This document shows, one piece after another, positions 1 to 6,950 of a DNA stretch of 21,907 bases; position 1 is the first letter of the stretch; each line of letters starts with the position of its first letter. This stretch comes from Bacteroidota bacterium (GTDB taxonomy: Bacteria; Bacteroidota; Ignavibacteria; Kryptoniales; JAKASW01), in assembly GCA_021789755.1 (NCBI GenBank), contig JAJYJD010000025.1, forward strand, positions 1-21,907, read 5' to 3'. The notes under the pieces are model-generated. The model was not told where the DNA came from. It did no database searches and saw nothing but the letters and a program-made list of their open reading frames with translations. The translations under genes were made by a program, and so were the position numbers.

Positions 1-2013
1 CCCCTGACCGACGGAAACAATATGATCACCGTCTCCGTGACGAAATCCTCCGTCACCACTACGAGCAAGGGAGTCTATTTCGATTACCACGCCGATCACT
101 CGACGGATATCATAATCAAATATTCAATCAGCAGCAACGTCGTGACGATGGATGCGAGCTCTTCGACCAATCCGGACGGCCTTCCGGTAACGTTCTCCTG
201 GACGCCGGATCCGTCCAATCCTGCTCAGGTAAACCTCACGGGCGCGAATACCGCAACGGCATCTTACACTTCACCGGTAGCGAACGGTGAATACTATTTC
301 AACGTGACCGCCGCCACGAGCAAAGATACGTCGTGGGCGCGCGGGATTGTCGTCGTCGATTCGGGTCAGGCACACACCGTAGATTTGACCACCTGGCATC
401 CTGGCTGGGTCGATACGGCGGTGGTCTACGAGATATACGTCAGATCGCTGAGTCTCACCGGCAAGCTTAAGGCTGTCACCGGTCGTTTGCCCGAACTCAA
501 ACAGCTCGGAGTAAACTGCATCTGGCTGATGCCGATCTATCCGGCGGCGTCGCCTCACGGTTACAACGTTACCGACTATTATGGTGTGAATCCCGACTAT
601 GGTACGAAGACCGACCTGAAGAATCTTGTAAACGCTGCGCACCAGGAAGGGATCAAGGTAATTCTCGATATGGTGATCAACCATACTTCCGCCGTACATC
701 CCTTTATGCAGGATGCTTTCAAGTATGGAAGCTATTCCCCATATCATGATTTCTACGAATGGAATTCGAACGGCACTTACAATTTTCTCTTTTCCTGGTG
801 GGATCTCCCCAACATAAATTACGAGGCCCCTTGGGTGAGACAGTATCTTCTGAGGATGCTGAAGTACTGGGTGGAAAATTTCGACATAGACGGTTACAGG
901 TTCGACGTTGCCTGGGGAATCAACGATACGCGACCATCTGGACCTGCTTTTCTACAAAGCATGCGGGCGGAACTAAAGGCGATCAAACCGGATATCTATT
1001 TGCTGGGTGAGTGCGATGCGACCGGACTCCAATACTTCGACAAGAAATTCGATAGTGGATATGATTGGTCACTGTACTCGCTCCTGCAATCGACGATGAG
1101 CCATGTTTCCACCGTTTCGGAGTTGGACAGCCTGATAAACTGGTACAGGCTTCCCAGCTACCCATCCTACGTCCGGCCGTTCAGATTTCTGGAGAATCAC
1201 GATGAAACCAGGTTTATCGATCTCTTTAGCGTCCCGCAGACCAAAATGGCAGCGGCTTTCCTCTATACCCTCCCGGGAACACCGTTGATCTATTCCGGCC
1301 AGGAAGTCGGGGAAACGGCTCAGCGAGACATCATAGATTGGAGCGATCCGAATAACCTGAATCCGTTCTATACGAACTTAATCCACATTCGCGACAGCAA
1401 TCCTGCGTTACAACAAGGCTCATTCATGAGGCTACAGAGCTTAGCCGGAGACTCGATTTATGCTTATCTTAGGATGTCAGGTAGCAGCAGGGTAATAGTC
1501 GTGAACAATATGTACAGCAACGTGGTGAATACCGTTCTCACTATTCCGGTGGATACACTGCACCTTGACCCGACGAAGCCGTGGTATGCGAACGACGTTC
1601 TCGACACAACAACCCAGTTTGTTACCCCGCAGAGCCTCGGCTCTCTCACTGTCAACCTTGCGCCTTACCAATCTAAAATCATCGAGCTGGCGAATTCACC
1701 TCTTACCGCAATAAGAGAAAAACCAGCGCGCCCGCTCTCATATCAGTTGTCGCAAAACTATCCTAATCCGTTCAATCCGACGACAACGATACAGTACCAG
1801 ATTCCGAGACAGGAGAGAGTGACCCTGGAAATTTACGACATCCTCGGCCAGAAAATCGCGACTCTGGTCGACGGTGTGCTCCAGCCGGGTCAGTACTCCG
1901 CCATGTGGAATGGAGGCAACAATGCGGGAATTCATGTGGCGACGGGAGTCTATTTCTACCGGTTGCAGGCCGGAAGCTTCACCAGCGTGAAGAAGATGCT
2001 GCTGTTGAAGTAG
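1..2013 (+). CDS. Secreted GH13 alpha-amylase with T9SS sorting domain, 5'-truncated by window edge
   Basis: Cleaves alpha-1,4-glucans outside the cell. The frame is open to base 1 and reads through the first ATG at 22 with Ig-like sequence (L-T-D-G-N-N before it), so the true start is upstream. Numbering from that ATG: PKD/Ig-like domain about 35-112; GH13 barrel about 128-480 with region I D216-H221, nucleophile D295 in G-Y-R-F-D, acid/base E330 in L-G-E, and N-H-D ending at D394; a beta domain to about 560; and a C-terminal sorting domain about 574-663 opening L-S-Q-N-Y-P-N-P-F-N-P and ending K-K-M-L-L-L-K. All catalytic residues are present. The opening residues align with about residue 285 of the amylase at 6951, so roughly 280 residues (signal peptide, starch-binding-like and Ig domains) are probably missing upstream. 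The exact product specificity is not visible. Confidence 0.93.
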   Translation, partial: PLTDGNNMITVSVTKSSVTTTSKGVYFDYHADHSTDIIIKYSISSNVVTMDASSSTNPDGLPVTFSWTPDPSNPAQVNLTGANTATASYTSPVANGEYYFNVTAATSKDTSWARGIVVVDSGQAHTVDLTTWHPGWVDTAVVYEIYVRSLSLTGKLKAVTGRLPELKQLGVNCIWLMPIYPAASPHGYNVTDYYGVNPDYGTKTDLKNLVNAAHQEGIKVILDMVINHTSAVHPFMQDAFKYGSYSPYHDFYEWNSNGTYNFLFSWWDLPNINYEAPWVRQYLLRMLKYWVENFDIDGYRFDVAWGINDTRPSGPAFLQSMRAELKAIKPDIYLLGECDATGLQYFDKKFDSGYDWSLYSLLQSTMSHVSTVSELDSLINWYRLPSYPSYVRPFRFLENHDETRFIDLFSVPQTKMAAAFLYTLPGTPLIYSGQEVGETAQRDIIDWSDPNNLNPFYTNLIHIRDSNPALQQGSFMRLQSLAGDSIYAYLRMSGSSRVIVVNNMYSNVVNTVLTIPVDTLHLDPTKPWYANDVLDTTTQFVTPQSLGSLTVNLAPYQSKIIELANSPLTAIREKPARPLSYQLSQNYPNPFNPTTTIQYQIPRQERVTLEIYDILGQKIATLVDGVLQPGQYSAMWNGGNNAGIHVATGVYFYRLQAGSFTSVKKMLLLK

Positions 2014-2023
2014 TAGAGTCGTT

Positions 2024-2076
2024 GGCCGCGACCCGCTTTGTTGCTGGTGGGTTCCGATAAAAGGCTGGTCGCGGCC
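2024..2076 (+). repeat. Perfect 10-bp inverted repeat after the amylase stop
   Basis: GGCCGCGACC (2024-2033) and GGTCGCGGCC (2067-2076) are exact reverse complements separated by 33 nt, starting 10 bases after the stop. G-T pairs may extend the outer end. No T-run follows, so this is not a classical intrinsic terminator. It could protect the 3' end of the amylase mRNA, help factor-dependent termination, or be a protein site. Confidence 0.6.
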
Positions 2077-2169
2077 GGGATTGAGTATACGGGAACGAGG
2101 CGCTGTCGCCAGTGCCCGGGAACTTAGAAAGCGTACCGTAAAGAACAGGAGAAGCTTACTCGCGAAGTC

Positions 2170-4068
2170 ATGGCGAAAGAAATCAAGCCGCCGAAGGGAA
2201 CAATCGAAAAGTCCTTGAAAGTCAGCAAGCCGAAACCGGTCAGGAAAATTTTCTATCTTGTCACCGTCCTCATTCCAGTAATCTTCTTCGTGCTCCTTGA
2301 GCTGGCGCTGAGGATATTTCACTATGGCTACGACTACACGCAATGGGTCAGCCCACTGAAAGGCAAGTACATACTCAATACTCAAATTGCCCATAAGTAT
2401 TTTTATAATATGCCGGACGTTCCGCGTTCCGATGTGGATATCTTCGACGTTGTGAAGAAACCCAACTCCTTCAGAATCTTCGTGCTGGGTGAGAGCGCCG
2501 CCGCCGGATACCCGTTTCTGCCCAACGGCTCGTTCTCAAGATATCTTCAGCAACGTCTCACCCTTGAATTTCCCGATTCGAAGATCGAAGTCGTGAACTG
2601 TGCTATGACTGCTATTAACAGCTACGCGATGCGCGACTTCATGCCGGGCATTCTCAAAGAGAAACCAAATCTGATACTCGTTTATGCAGGGAACAACGAA
2701 TACTACGGCGCCCTGGGCGTAGGTTCGATGGAATCTTTCGGCACTTCAAGAGCCCTGGTCAACCTCGTCATTTATCTGGAGCAATTCAGGACCTTCCAGC
2801 TCCTTCGAAATGTGATGCAGAGGGTCACCGGACTGTTTGAAACGAAAAAGGCTCCAACCGGAACTCTGATGGCACGCATGGCGCGCAACCAATATATCGG
2901 GCTCGATTCGAAAGTCTACGAGGAGGGTCTTGATCAGTTCAGAGGAAACATGACGGACATTCTCGAAATGGCTAGGAAACAAAATGTGCCTGTCATACTG
3001 GGGACGCTTGCATGTAACTTGAAGGATCAGCCTCCATTCGTGTCGATCACCCAAAACAAATTTCCTCCTGCAGATACGGTGTATCGCCAAGCGGAAGCCA
3101 ATCTGGCGGAGAAGGACTATCGGGCTGCCGATTCGCTATTCAGATGGGCGAAAGATTTGGACGCCCTCAGGTTTCGCGCTCCTACCGATTTGAACGAAGA
3201 GATATTTGCACTGGGCAAAGAGTTTCACTATCCGGTTGTGAACATCGATTCGGCCTTCGACGCGTTCAGCCCGGATCATATCGTGGGTGATAACCTGATG
3301 ACTGACCACCTTCACCCGACTCTCCATGGGTATCAACTCATCGGCCGTCTCTATTATGACGAGATGGAAAGAACCGGAACCCTCCCGAAAACGAAGCCCC
3401 GTGATCTCACCGACAGGCAACAAGACAGCATAACTGTATCCGACTTCCCTTTTGCCAGAATAGACAGTGTGATCGGTGAATACAGGATCAGGGTCCTGAA
3501 AAACGATTGGCCGTACATCAAGCAGCAGGATGTGATCCCGATTTATAAATTGCTCGCCCCAAGGAATTTCATCGATACGCTCGCTTATGATTTGGTCAGT
3601 GGTGGAACTGACTGGGTGGTTGTGCATAAAGATGCTGCAGAGTATTACGCGTTGAGGGACGATTACACGCAATTCGACCGGGTGATGAGGGTGTTGGTGA
3701 GCCAGTATCCGATGTCCATCGATTATTACGACTATGCGGCGACTGTGCTTTTGCATGCCATGGACTACAGCAAAGCTTATTACTATCTTGCCGGGAGGAA
3801 TAAGGTTCAGCCCACGGCCTTTTCCGAAAAGTGGCTTGGCATCATCGACCTTTCTCAGAACCGTGTCCCCTCCGCGAAGAAGCACCTTAGCGAGAGCTTG
3901 AAGTACGATAGCGATGACGCCCAGGTCTGGTATAACTTGGCCGGCGTCTATGTGGATGAGAAAAATTACCCGAAGGCGCTGGAGACAATTAAGAAGGCGC
4001 TTTTTTTGCAGCCGAATTTCCTGGGCGCTCTTGCCCTTCGCGACGAATTGCAGAAAGCATTGAAATGA
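2170..4068 (+). CDS. Membrane-anchored SGNH/GDSL-type hydrolase with C-terminal TPRs
   Basis: Probable esterase or deacylase of the SGNH superfamily. A basic N-terminus is followed by one membrane segment at about 28-49, which places the rest in the periplasm. The catalytic blocks are readable: G-E-S with S109 (block I), G-N-N at 174-176 (block III) and D379-x-x-H382 (block V). Residues about 500-632 contain two or three TPR-like helical pairs, typical of partner or substrate docking. The start is uncertain in strength: AGGAG at 2147-2151 lies 18 nt upstream, longer than usual, but no in-frame alternative is closer. It ends 30 nt before the carbamoyltransferase and is probably co-transcribed with it. 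SGNH hydrolases of this build are often found beside NodU-type carbamoyltransferases, from memory of the family. The substrate is unknown; acyl or carbamoyl ester removal from an envelope glycan is only an inference. Confidence 0.85.
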   Translation: MAKEIKPPKGTIEKSLKVSKPKPVRKIFYLVTVLIPVIFFVLLELALRIFHYGYDYTQWVSPLKGKYILNTQIAHKYFYNMPDVPRSDVDIFDVVKKPNSFRIFVLGESAAAGYPFLPNGSFSRYLQQRLTLEFPDSKIEVVNCAMTAINSYAMRDFMPGILKEKPNLILVYAGNNEYYGALGVGSMESFGTSRALVNLVIYLEQFRTFQLLRNVMQRVTGLFETKKAPTGTLMARMARNQYIGLDSKVYEEGLDQFRGNMTDILEMARKQNVPVILGTLACNLKDQPPFVSITQNKFPPADTVYRQAEANLAEKDYRAADSLFRWAKDLDALRFRAPTDLNEEIFALGKEFHYPVVNIDSAFDAFSPDHIVGDNLMTDHLHPTLHGYQLIGRLYYDEMERTGTLPKTKPRDLTDRQQDSITVSDFPFARIDSVIGEYRIRVLKNDWPYIKQQDVIPIYKLLAPRNFIDTLAYDLVSGGTDWVVVHKDAAEYYALRDDYTQFDRVMRVLVSQYPMSIDYYDYAATVLLHAMDYSKAYYYLAGRNKVQPTAFSEKWLGIIDLSQNRVPSAKKHLSESLKYDSDDAQVWYNLAGVYVDEKNYPKALETIKKALFLQPNFLGALALRDELQKALK

Positions 4069-4098
4069 AACAAAGACTTCTCTCTCGGGTTTGGTAAT

Positions 4099-5916
4099 AT
4101 GCATATCCTGGGAATATCCGCGTTTTACCACGACAGTGCAGCCTGCCTTGTGCGGGACGGCGAAATCCTGTCCGCGGCCCAGGAAGAGAGATTTACGAGG
4201 AAGAAACACGACTCCGATTTCCCATTCAAGGCGATAGACTATTGTCTCAAGAACTCCGGCATCGACGTTTCGAATCTCGATCTGGTCGCATTCTATGATA
4301 AACCCTTTCTGAAGTTCGAAAGGTTAATGGAGACTTATGTGGCGTATGCGCCGGTAGGTATCAGGTCGTTCATCAAAGCGATGCCGGTGTGGCTGAAGCA
4401 GAAACTTTCGATGAAGGACTATATTCAGAAAGAGTTGAATTACGAGGGCAAAATAATTTTCCCGGAGCATCATGAGTCTCACGCCGCTTCCGCCTTTTAC
4501 CCGTCGCCGTTTCAAGAAGCAGCCTTAATAACGATGGACGGAGTCGGAGAGTGGACTACCACCAGCTACGGTATCGGCAGGGGAAATGAGATCGAGTTAC
4601 TCGCCGACATCAAGTTCCCGCATTCTTTAGGACTCCTCTACTCTGCGTTTACTTACTACACCGGTTTCAAGGTAAACTCGGGCGAATACAAGGTAATGGG
4701 GCTCGCTCCTTACGGTGAACCAAGGTACCGGGACCTGATAACGAACGAACTGATCGACGTAAAGGAAGACGGCTCGTTCAAGCTGAATATGAAATATTTC
4801 AACTACTGCACCGGCCTGACGATGACAAATAGAAAGTTCAACCAGCTCTTCGGCGGAAATCCGAGAAAGCCCGAATCGAGACTGACTCAGAAGGAAATGG
4901 ACTTGGCGCGATCTCTTCAGGATGTAACCGAGGAAATTGTCCTGAAGATCGGCAGGCACGTCCGCAAAGAAACCGGCATGAAAAATCTTGCGATGGCCGG
5001 CGGGGTTGCCCTGAACTGCGTCGCCAACGGTAGACTCTTGCGCGAAGGTCCTTTCGAGAATATCTGGATACAGCCTGCAGCGGGAGATGCCGGTGGAGCC
5101 GTCGGTGCGGCGCTCATCGGTTGGTATAGATACGCCGATAGACCGCGGATCGCCGACGGCAAATCCGATCACCAGCGCGGATCGTACCTTGGACCGGAAT
5201 TCTCTGACCATGAGGTCCTCGAATTTCTGAAAAAAGACGGGATAGCGTACCATGAAATCCCGTCCGGCGAGGTTCCGAAAGTAGCGGCGGATTTGATCGC
5301 CCGGGAAAAGGTCATCGGTTGGTTCCAGGGCAGGATGGAATTCGGGCCGCGGGCGCTGGGAAGCAGGTCGATTCTCGGCGACGCGAGATCACCGAAAATG
5401 CAGGCACTGATGAACCTGAAGGTGAAATTCAGAGAAGGTTTTCGTCCTTTTGCTCCCGCCGTCCTGGTTGAAAAGGTTTCCGAATATTTTGAGCTGAGCA
5501 GGGAGAGCCCATATATGCTTCTCGTCGCCGATGTGAAAAAGGAGCGCCGGAGGAAGATGAGCGAAGATGAGAAGCAATTGTTCGGAATAGACAAGCTGAA
5601 CGTTGTGCGATCTGATATTCCGGCAGTGACGCACATAGATTACTCCGCGAGAATCCAGACCGTCCATAAAGAAACCAATCCGCTGTTCCATGACCTCATT
5701 TCCACGTTCGAAAAAGGTCAGGGCTGCGCGGTGATTATTAACACGTCTTTCAATGTCCGGGGTGAACCTATCGTCTGCACGCCTGAGGATGCCTACAAGT
5801 GTTTCATGCGGACGAATATCGATCACCTTATTATGGGCAATTTCATACTTAACAAAGAAGAGCAGAGACCGTTGAAGAGCGATGCTGACTGGAAGAAAGA
5901 ATTTCAGCTGGATTGA
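4099..5916 (+). CDS. NodU/CmcH-family O-carbamoyltransferase (SxtI-like)
   Basis: Transfers a carbamoyl group from carbamoyl phosphate, through carbamoyl-adenylate, to a hydroxyl of a sugar or secondary metabolite. The 605-residue length fits the family. The N-terminal Kae1-like half starts with G-I-S-A-F-Y-H-D (5-12) and carries the H124-H125-E-S-H128 cluster, D147 in D-G-V-G-E-W and D330 in A-G-D-A-G-G, all expected for metal and nucleotide binding. The C-terminal YrdC-like half has G-R-M-E-F-G-P-R-A-L-G (411-421) and a late N-T-S-F-N motif. No signal peptide is seen, so it acts in the cytoplasm. It is followed 17 nt later by SxtJ-like and then SxtK-like genes, an order shared with saxitoxin-type and many other carbamoyltransferase loci. 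No antibiotic or Nod-factor biosynthesis genes are nearby, so the acceptor cannot be named. Confidence 0.94.
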   Translation: MHILGISAFYHDSAACLVRDGEILSAAQEERFTRKKHDSDFPFKAIDYCLKNSGIDVSNLDLVAFYDKPFLKFERLMETYVAYAPVGIRSFIKAMPVWLKQKLSMKDYIQKELNYEGKIIFPEHHESHAASAFYPSPFQEAALITMDGVGEWTTTSYGIGRGNEIELLADIKFPHSLGLLYSAFTYYTGFKVNSGEYKVMGLAPYGEPRYRDLITNELIDVKEDGSFKLNMKYFNYCTGLTMTNRKFNQLFGGNPRKPESRLTQKEMDLARSLQDVTEEIVLKIGRHVRKETGMKNLAMAGGVALNCVANGRLLREGPFENIWIQPAAGDAGGAVGAALIGWYRYADRPRIADGKSDHQRGSYLGPEFSDHEVLEFLKKDGIAYHEIPSGEVPKVAADLIAREKVIGWFQGRMEFGPRALGSRSILGDARSPKMQALMNLKVKFREGFRPFAPAVLVEKVSEYFELSRESPYMLLVADVKKERRRKMSEDEKQLFGIDKLNVVRSDIPAVTHIDYSARIQTVHKETNPLFHDLISTFEKGQGCAVIINTSFNVRGEPIVCTPEDAYKCFMRTNIDHLIMGNFILNKEEQRPLKSDADWKKEFQLD

Positions 5917-5918
5917 TC

Positions 5919-5925
5919 AGGTGAT
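5919..5925 (+). promoter_or_regulatory. Ribosome binding site deciding the SxtJ-like start
   Basis: AGGTGAT lies just after the carbamoyltransferase stop. It is 8 nt from the ATG at 5934 and 5 nt from the in-frame GTG at 5931, so the ATG is the better start. Confidence 0.5.
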
Positions 5926-5933
5926 TTAAAGTG

Positions 5934-6350
5934 ATGTTGCTTGAAGAAATAAGACAGATCAGAGAGTCTAAGAAAGATCTCAAAAGGTTCGGTCTGACCG
6001 TCGGGCCGGTTTTGCTGACGATAGGTGTCTTTCTTTTCATCAAAGGAAACGACTCCGGCGTATTCTGGGGAGGCGCCGGATCCCTGATTATAGCCCTTTC
6101 ATTTGCGGCGCCGGTCGGATTGAAACCGTTAAATAAGGTCTGGATGTCTTTCGCTATTATTCTCGGTTGGGGGATGACCCGCTTGATACTGGTCGTCCTA
6201 TTCTATCTAGCCCTGACTCCGACCGGATTGTTGGCAAGAGTGTTCGGGAAGGATTTCATGAATCGAAAAATAGACAAATCCAGAAATTCATACTGGGAAA
6301 AGAGAGAGAAAACATTTTCCGATAAGCAGAGTCTGGAGAGACAGTTTTGA
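5934..6350 (+). CDS. SxtJ-like small membrane protein
   Basis: A 138-residue protein with a charged N-terminal helix, three hydrophobic stretches (about 21-38, 43-58 and 66-92) and a basic, polar C-terminal tail containing a Y-W-x-K-R motif. The layout matches the SxtJ family, which is known mainly from its steady position next to NodU-type carbamoyltransferases. Its biochemical role is not established. A GTG at 5931 is an alternative start one codon upstream. The gene follows the carbamoyltransferase by 17 nt and precedes the 52-residue SxtK-like gene, so these three probably form one translational unit. A role as membrane partner that recruits the carbamoyltransferase or its lipid-linked acceptor is inference. 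Confidence 0.8.
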   Translation: MLLEEIRQIRESKKDLKRFGLTVGPVLLTIGVFLFIKGNDSGVFWGGAGSLIIALSFAAPVGLKPLNKVWMSFAIILGWGMTRLILVVLFYLALTPTGLLARVFGKDFMNRKIDKSRNSYWEKREKTFSDKQSLERQF

Positions 6351-6410
6351 GCCGCGATAAGTTTGTTGAGAGTTGTTGTTATTCGTTTTGGAGCATAAAG
6401 CGGGAGAATT

Positions 6411-6569
6411 ATGGGAAGGTTATCGATCGTCTCTGAGCTATGGCAGTTCATCAAGGTCCGCAAGAAATGGTGGCTCGCGCCGATTCTTTTTTTGCTCCTT
6501 GCGCTCAGTGCCCTTATCGTGATCACTCAAGGCTCGGCACTTGCTCCGTTCATTTATTCGCTGTTCTAA
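6411..6569 (+). CDS. SxtK/DUF5989-like 52-residue membrane peptide
   Basis: This short gene starts at ATG 6411, with GGGAG at 6402-6406 as its ribosome site, and stops with TAA at 6567-6569. The protein has an N-terminal W-Q-F-I segment, a basic K-V-R-K-K-W-W patch at about 16-21, one transmembrane helix at about 22-39 and a conserved-looking G-S-A-L-A-P-F-I-Y end. This is the pattern I recall for the DUF5989/SxtK family, which sits behind SxtJ and carbamoyltransferase genes. The function is unknown. Its family match, ribosome site and position make it a real gene despite its size. It is easily missed by gene callers with a 60-residue cut-off. Confidence 0.85.
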   Translation: MGRLSIVSELWQFIKVRKKWWLAPILFLLLALSALIVITQGSALAPFIYSLF

Positions 6570-6661
6570 GACGGACATATGTGCCTGAGAACGAGAATGG
6601 ATTAAGGAGATTTTGAAAAGTATACGGGATTTTGCACGGGTTGCTTCTCCACCCGTCGGTT

Positions 6662-6702
6662 CTCCTGTCCCGGCAGCGATGTCGGGACGGGAGCGGGTTT
6701 TT
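6662..6702 (+). terminator. Intrinsic terminator candidate of the carbamoyltransferase cassette
   Basis: CTCCTGTCCCG (6662-6672) pairs with CGGGACGGGAG (6683-6693), 11 bp with one G-T pair, around a 10-nt loop. GCGGG... leads to TTTTT at 6698-6702. The four-base gap before the T-run is slightly long. The position, 93 nt after the last cassette gene, fits termination. Confidence 0.6.
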
Positions 6703-6806
6703 GTCGACCGATCAACCGAGCAGAATGGCTTCAAGGGCAGGTCCGATGAAGGTAATAAGTCCGTAGTTCCTGGAATGTGCAAGACCTGTGCTATCTCCCT
6801 TAACTG

Positions 6807-6844
6807 CGGTGCGTGGTGATCTCAATATAGCCCGCACCGTTTTT
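6807..6844 (+). terminator. Second terminator-like hairpin, possible attenuator
   Basis: CGGTGCG (6807-6813) pairs with CGCACCG (6833-6839), followed directly by TTTTT (6840-6844). The loop of 19 nt is large. It lies 106 nt before the amylase start, so it may be a back-up terminator for the upstream cassette or an attenuator for the maltodextrin operon, depending on where transcription starts. Confidence 0.5.
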
Positions 6845-6936
6845 GTCTCACTCTTAAAACAAGTGTGTTTTGCACGAAACCGTCGTCGCTTGCTTTGGTA
6901 CAAGTTGGAATGGATGGTAGGGTGCACGATTTATAA

Positions 6937-6941
6937 AGGAG
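6937..6941 (+). promoter_or_regulatory. Strong ribosome binding site of the operon's first gene
   Basis: AGGAG within AAAGGAGA sits 9 nt before the ATG at 6951, the best Shine-Dalgarno match in the window, and supports that start. Confidence 0.6.
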
Positions 6942-6950
6942 ATTTGTAGA

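Larger units (their letters stand above)
6570..6950 (+). other. Intergenic region separating carbamoyltransferase cassette from maltodextrin operon
   Basis: No convincing gene is present. The region holds two hairpins followed by T-runs (6662-6702 and 6807-6844), a smaller hairpin AAAACA/TGTTTT at 6856-6871, and the ribosome site of the next gene. A TTG-started 68-codon frame (6613-6819) runs through the first terminator hairpin and has no recognisable features. The promoter of the maltodextrin operon should lie between about 6845 and 6930, but I see no confident -35/-10 pair. Confidence 0.6.

Noticed and set aside
3136..4209. Long 357-codon minus-strand frame
   Set aside because: It lies opposite the SGNH hydrolase, whose motifs are clear; the minus frame is a codon-usage shadow.
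6613..6819. 68-codon frame from a TTG with AAGGAG upstream and a C-x-x-C near its end
   Set aside because: It runs through a terminator-like hairpin, has low-complexity composition and no recognisable family.
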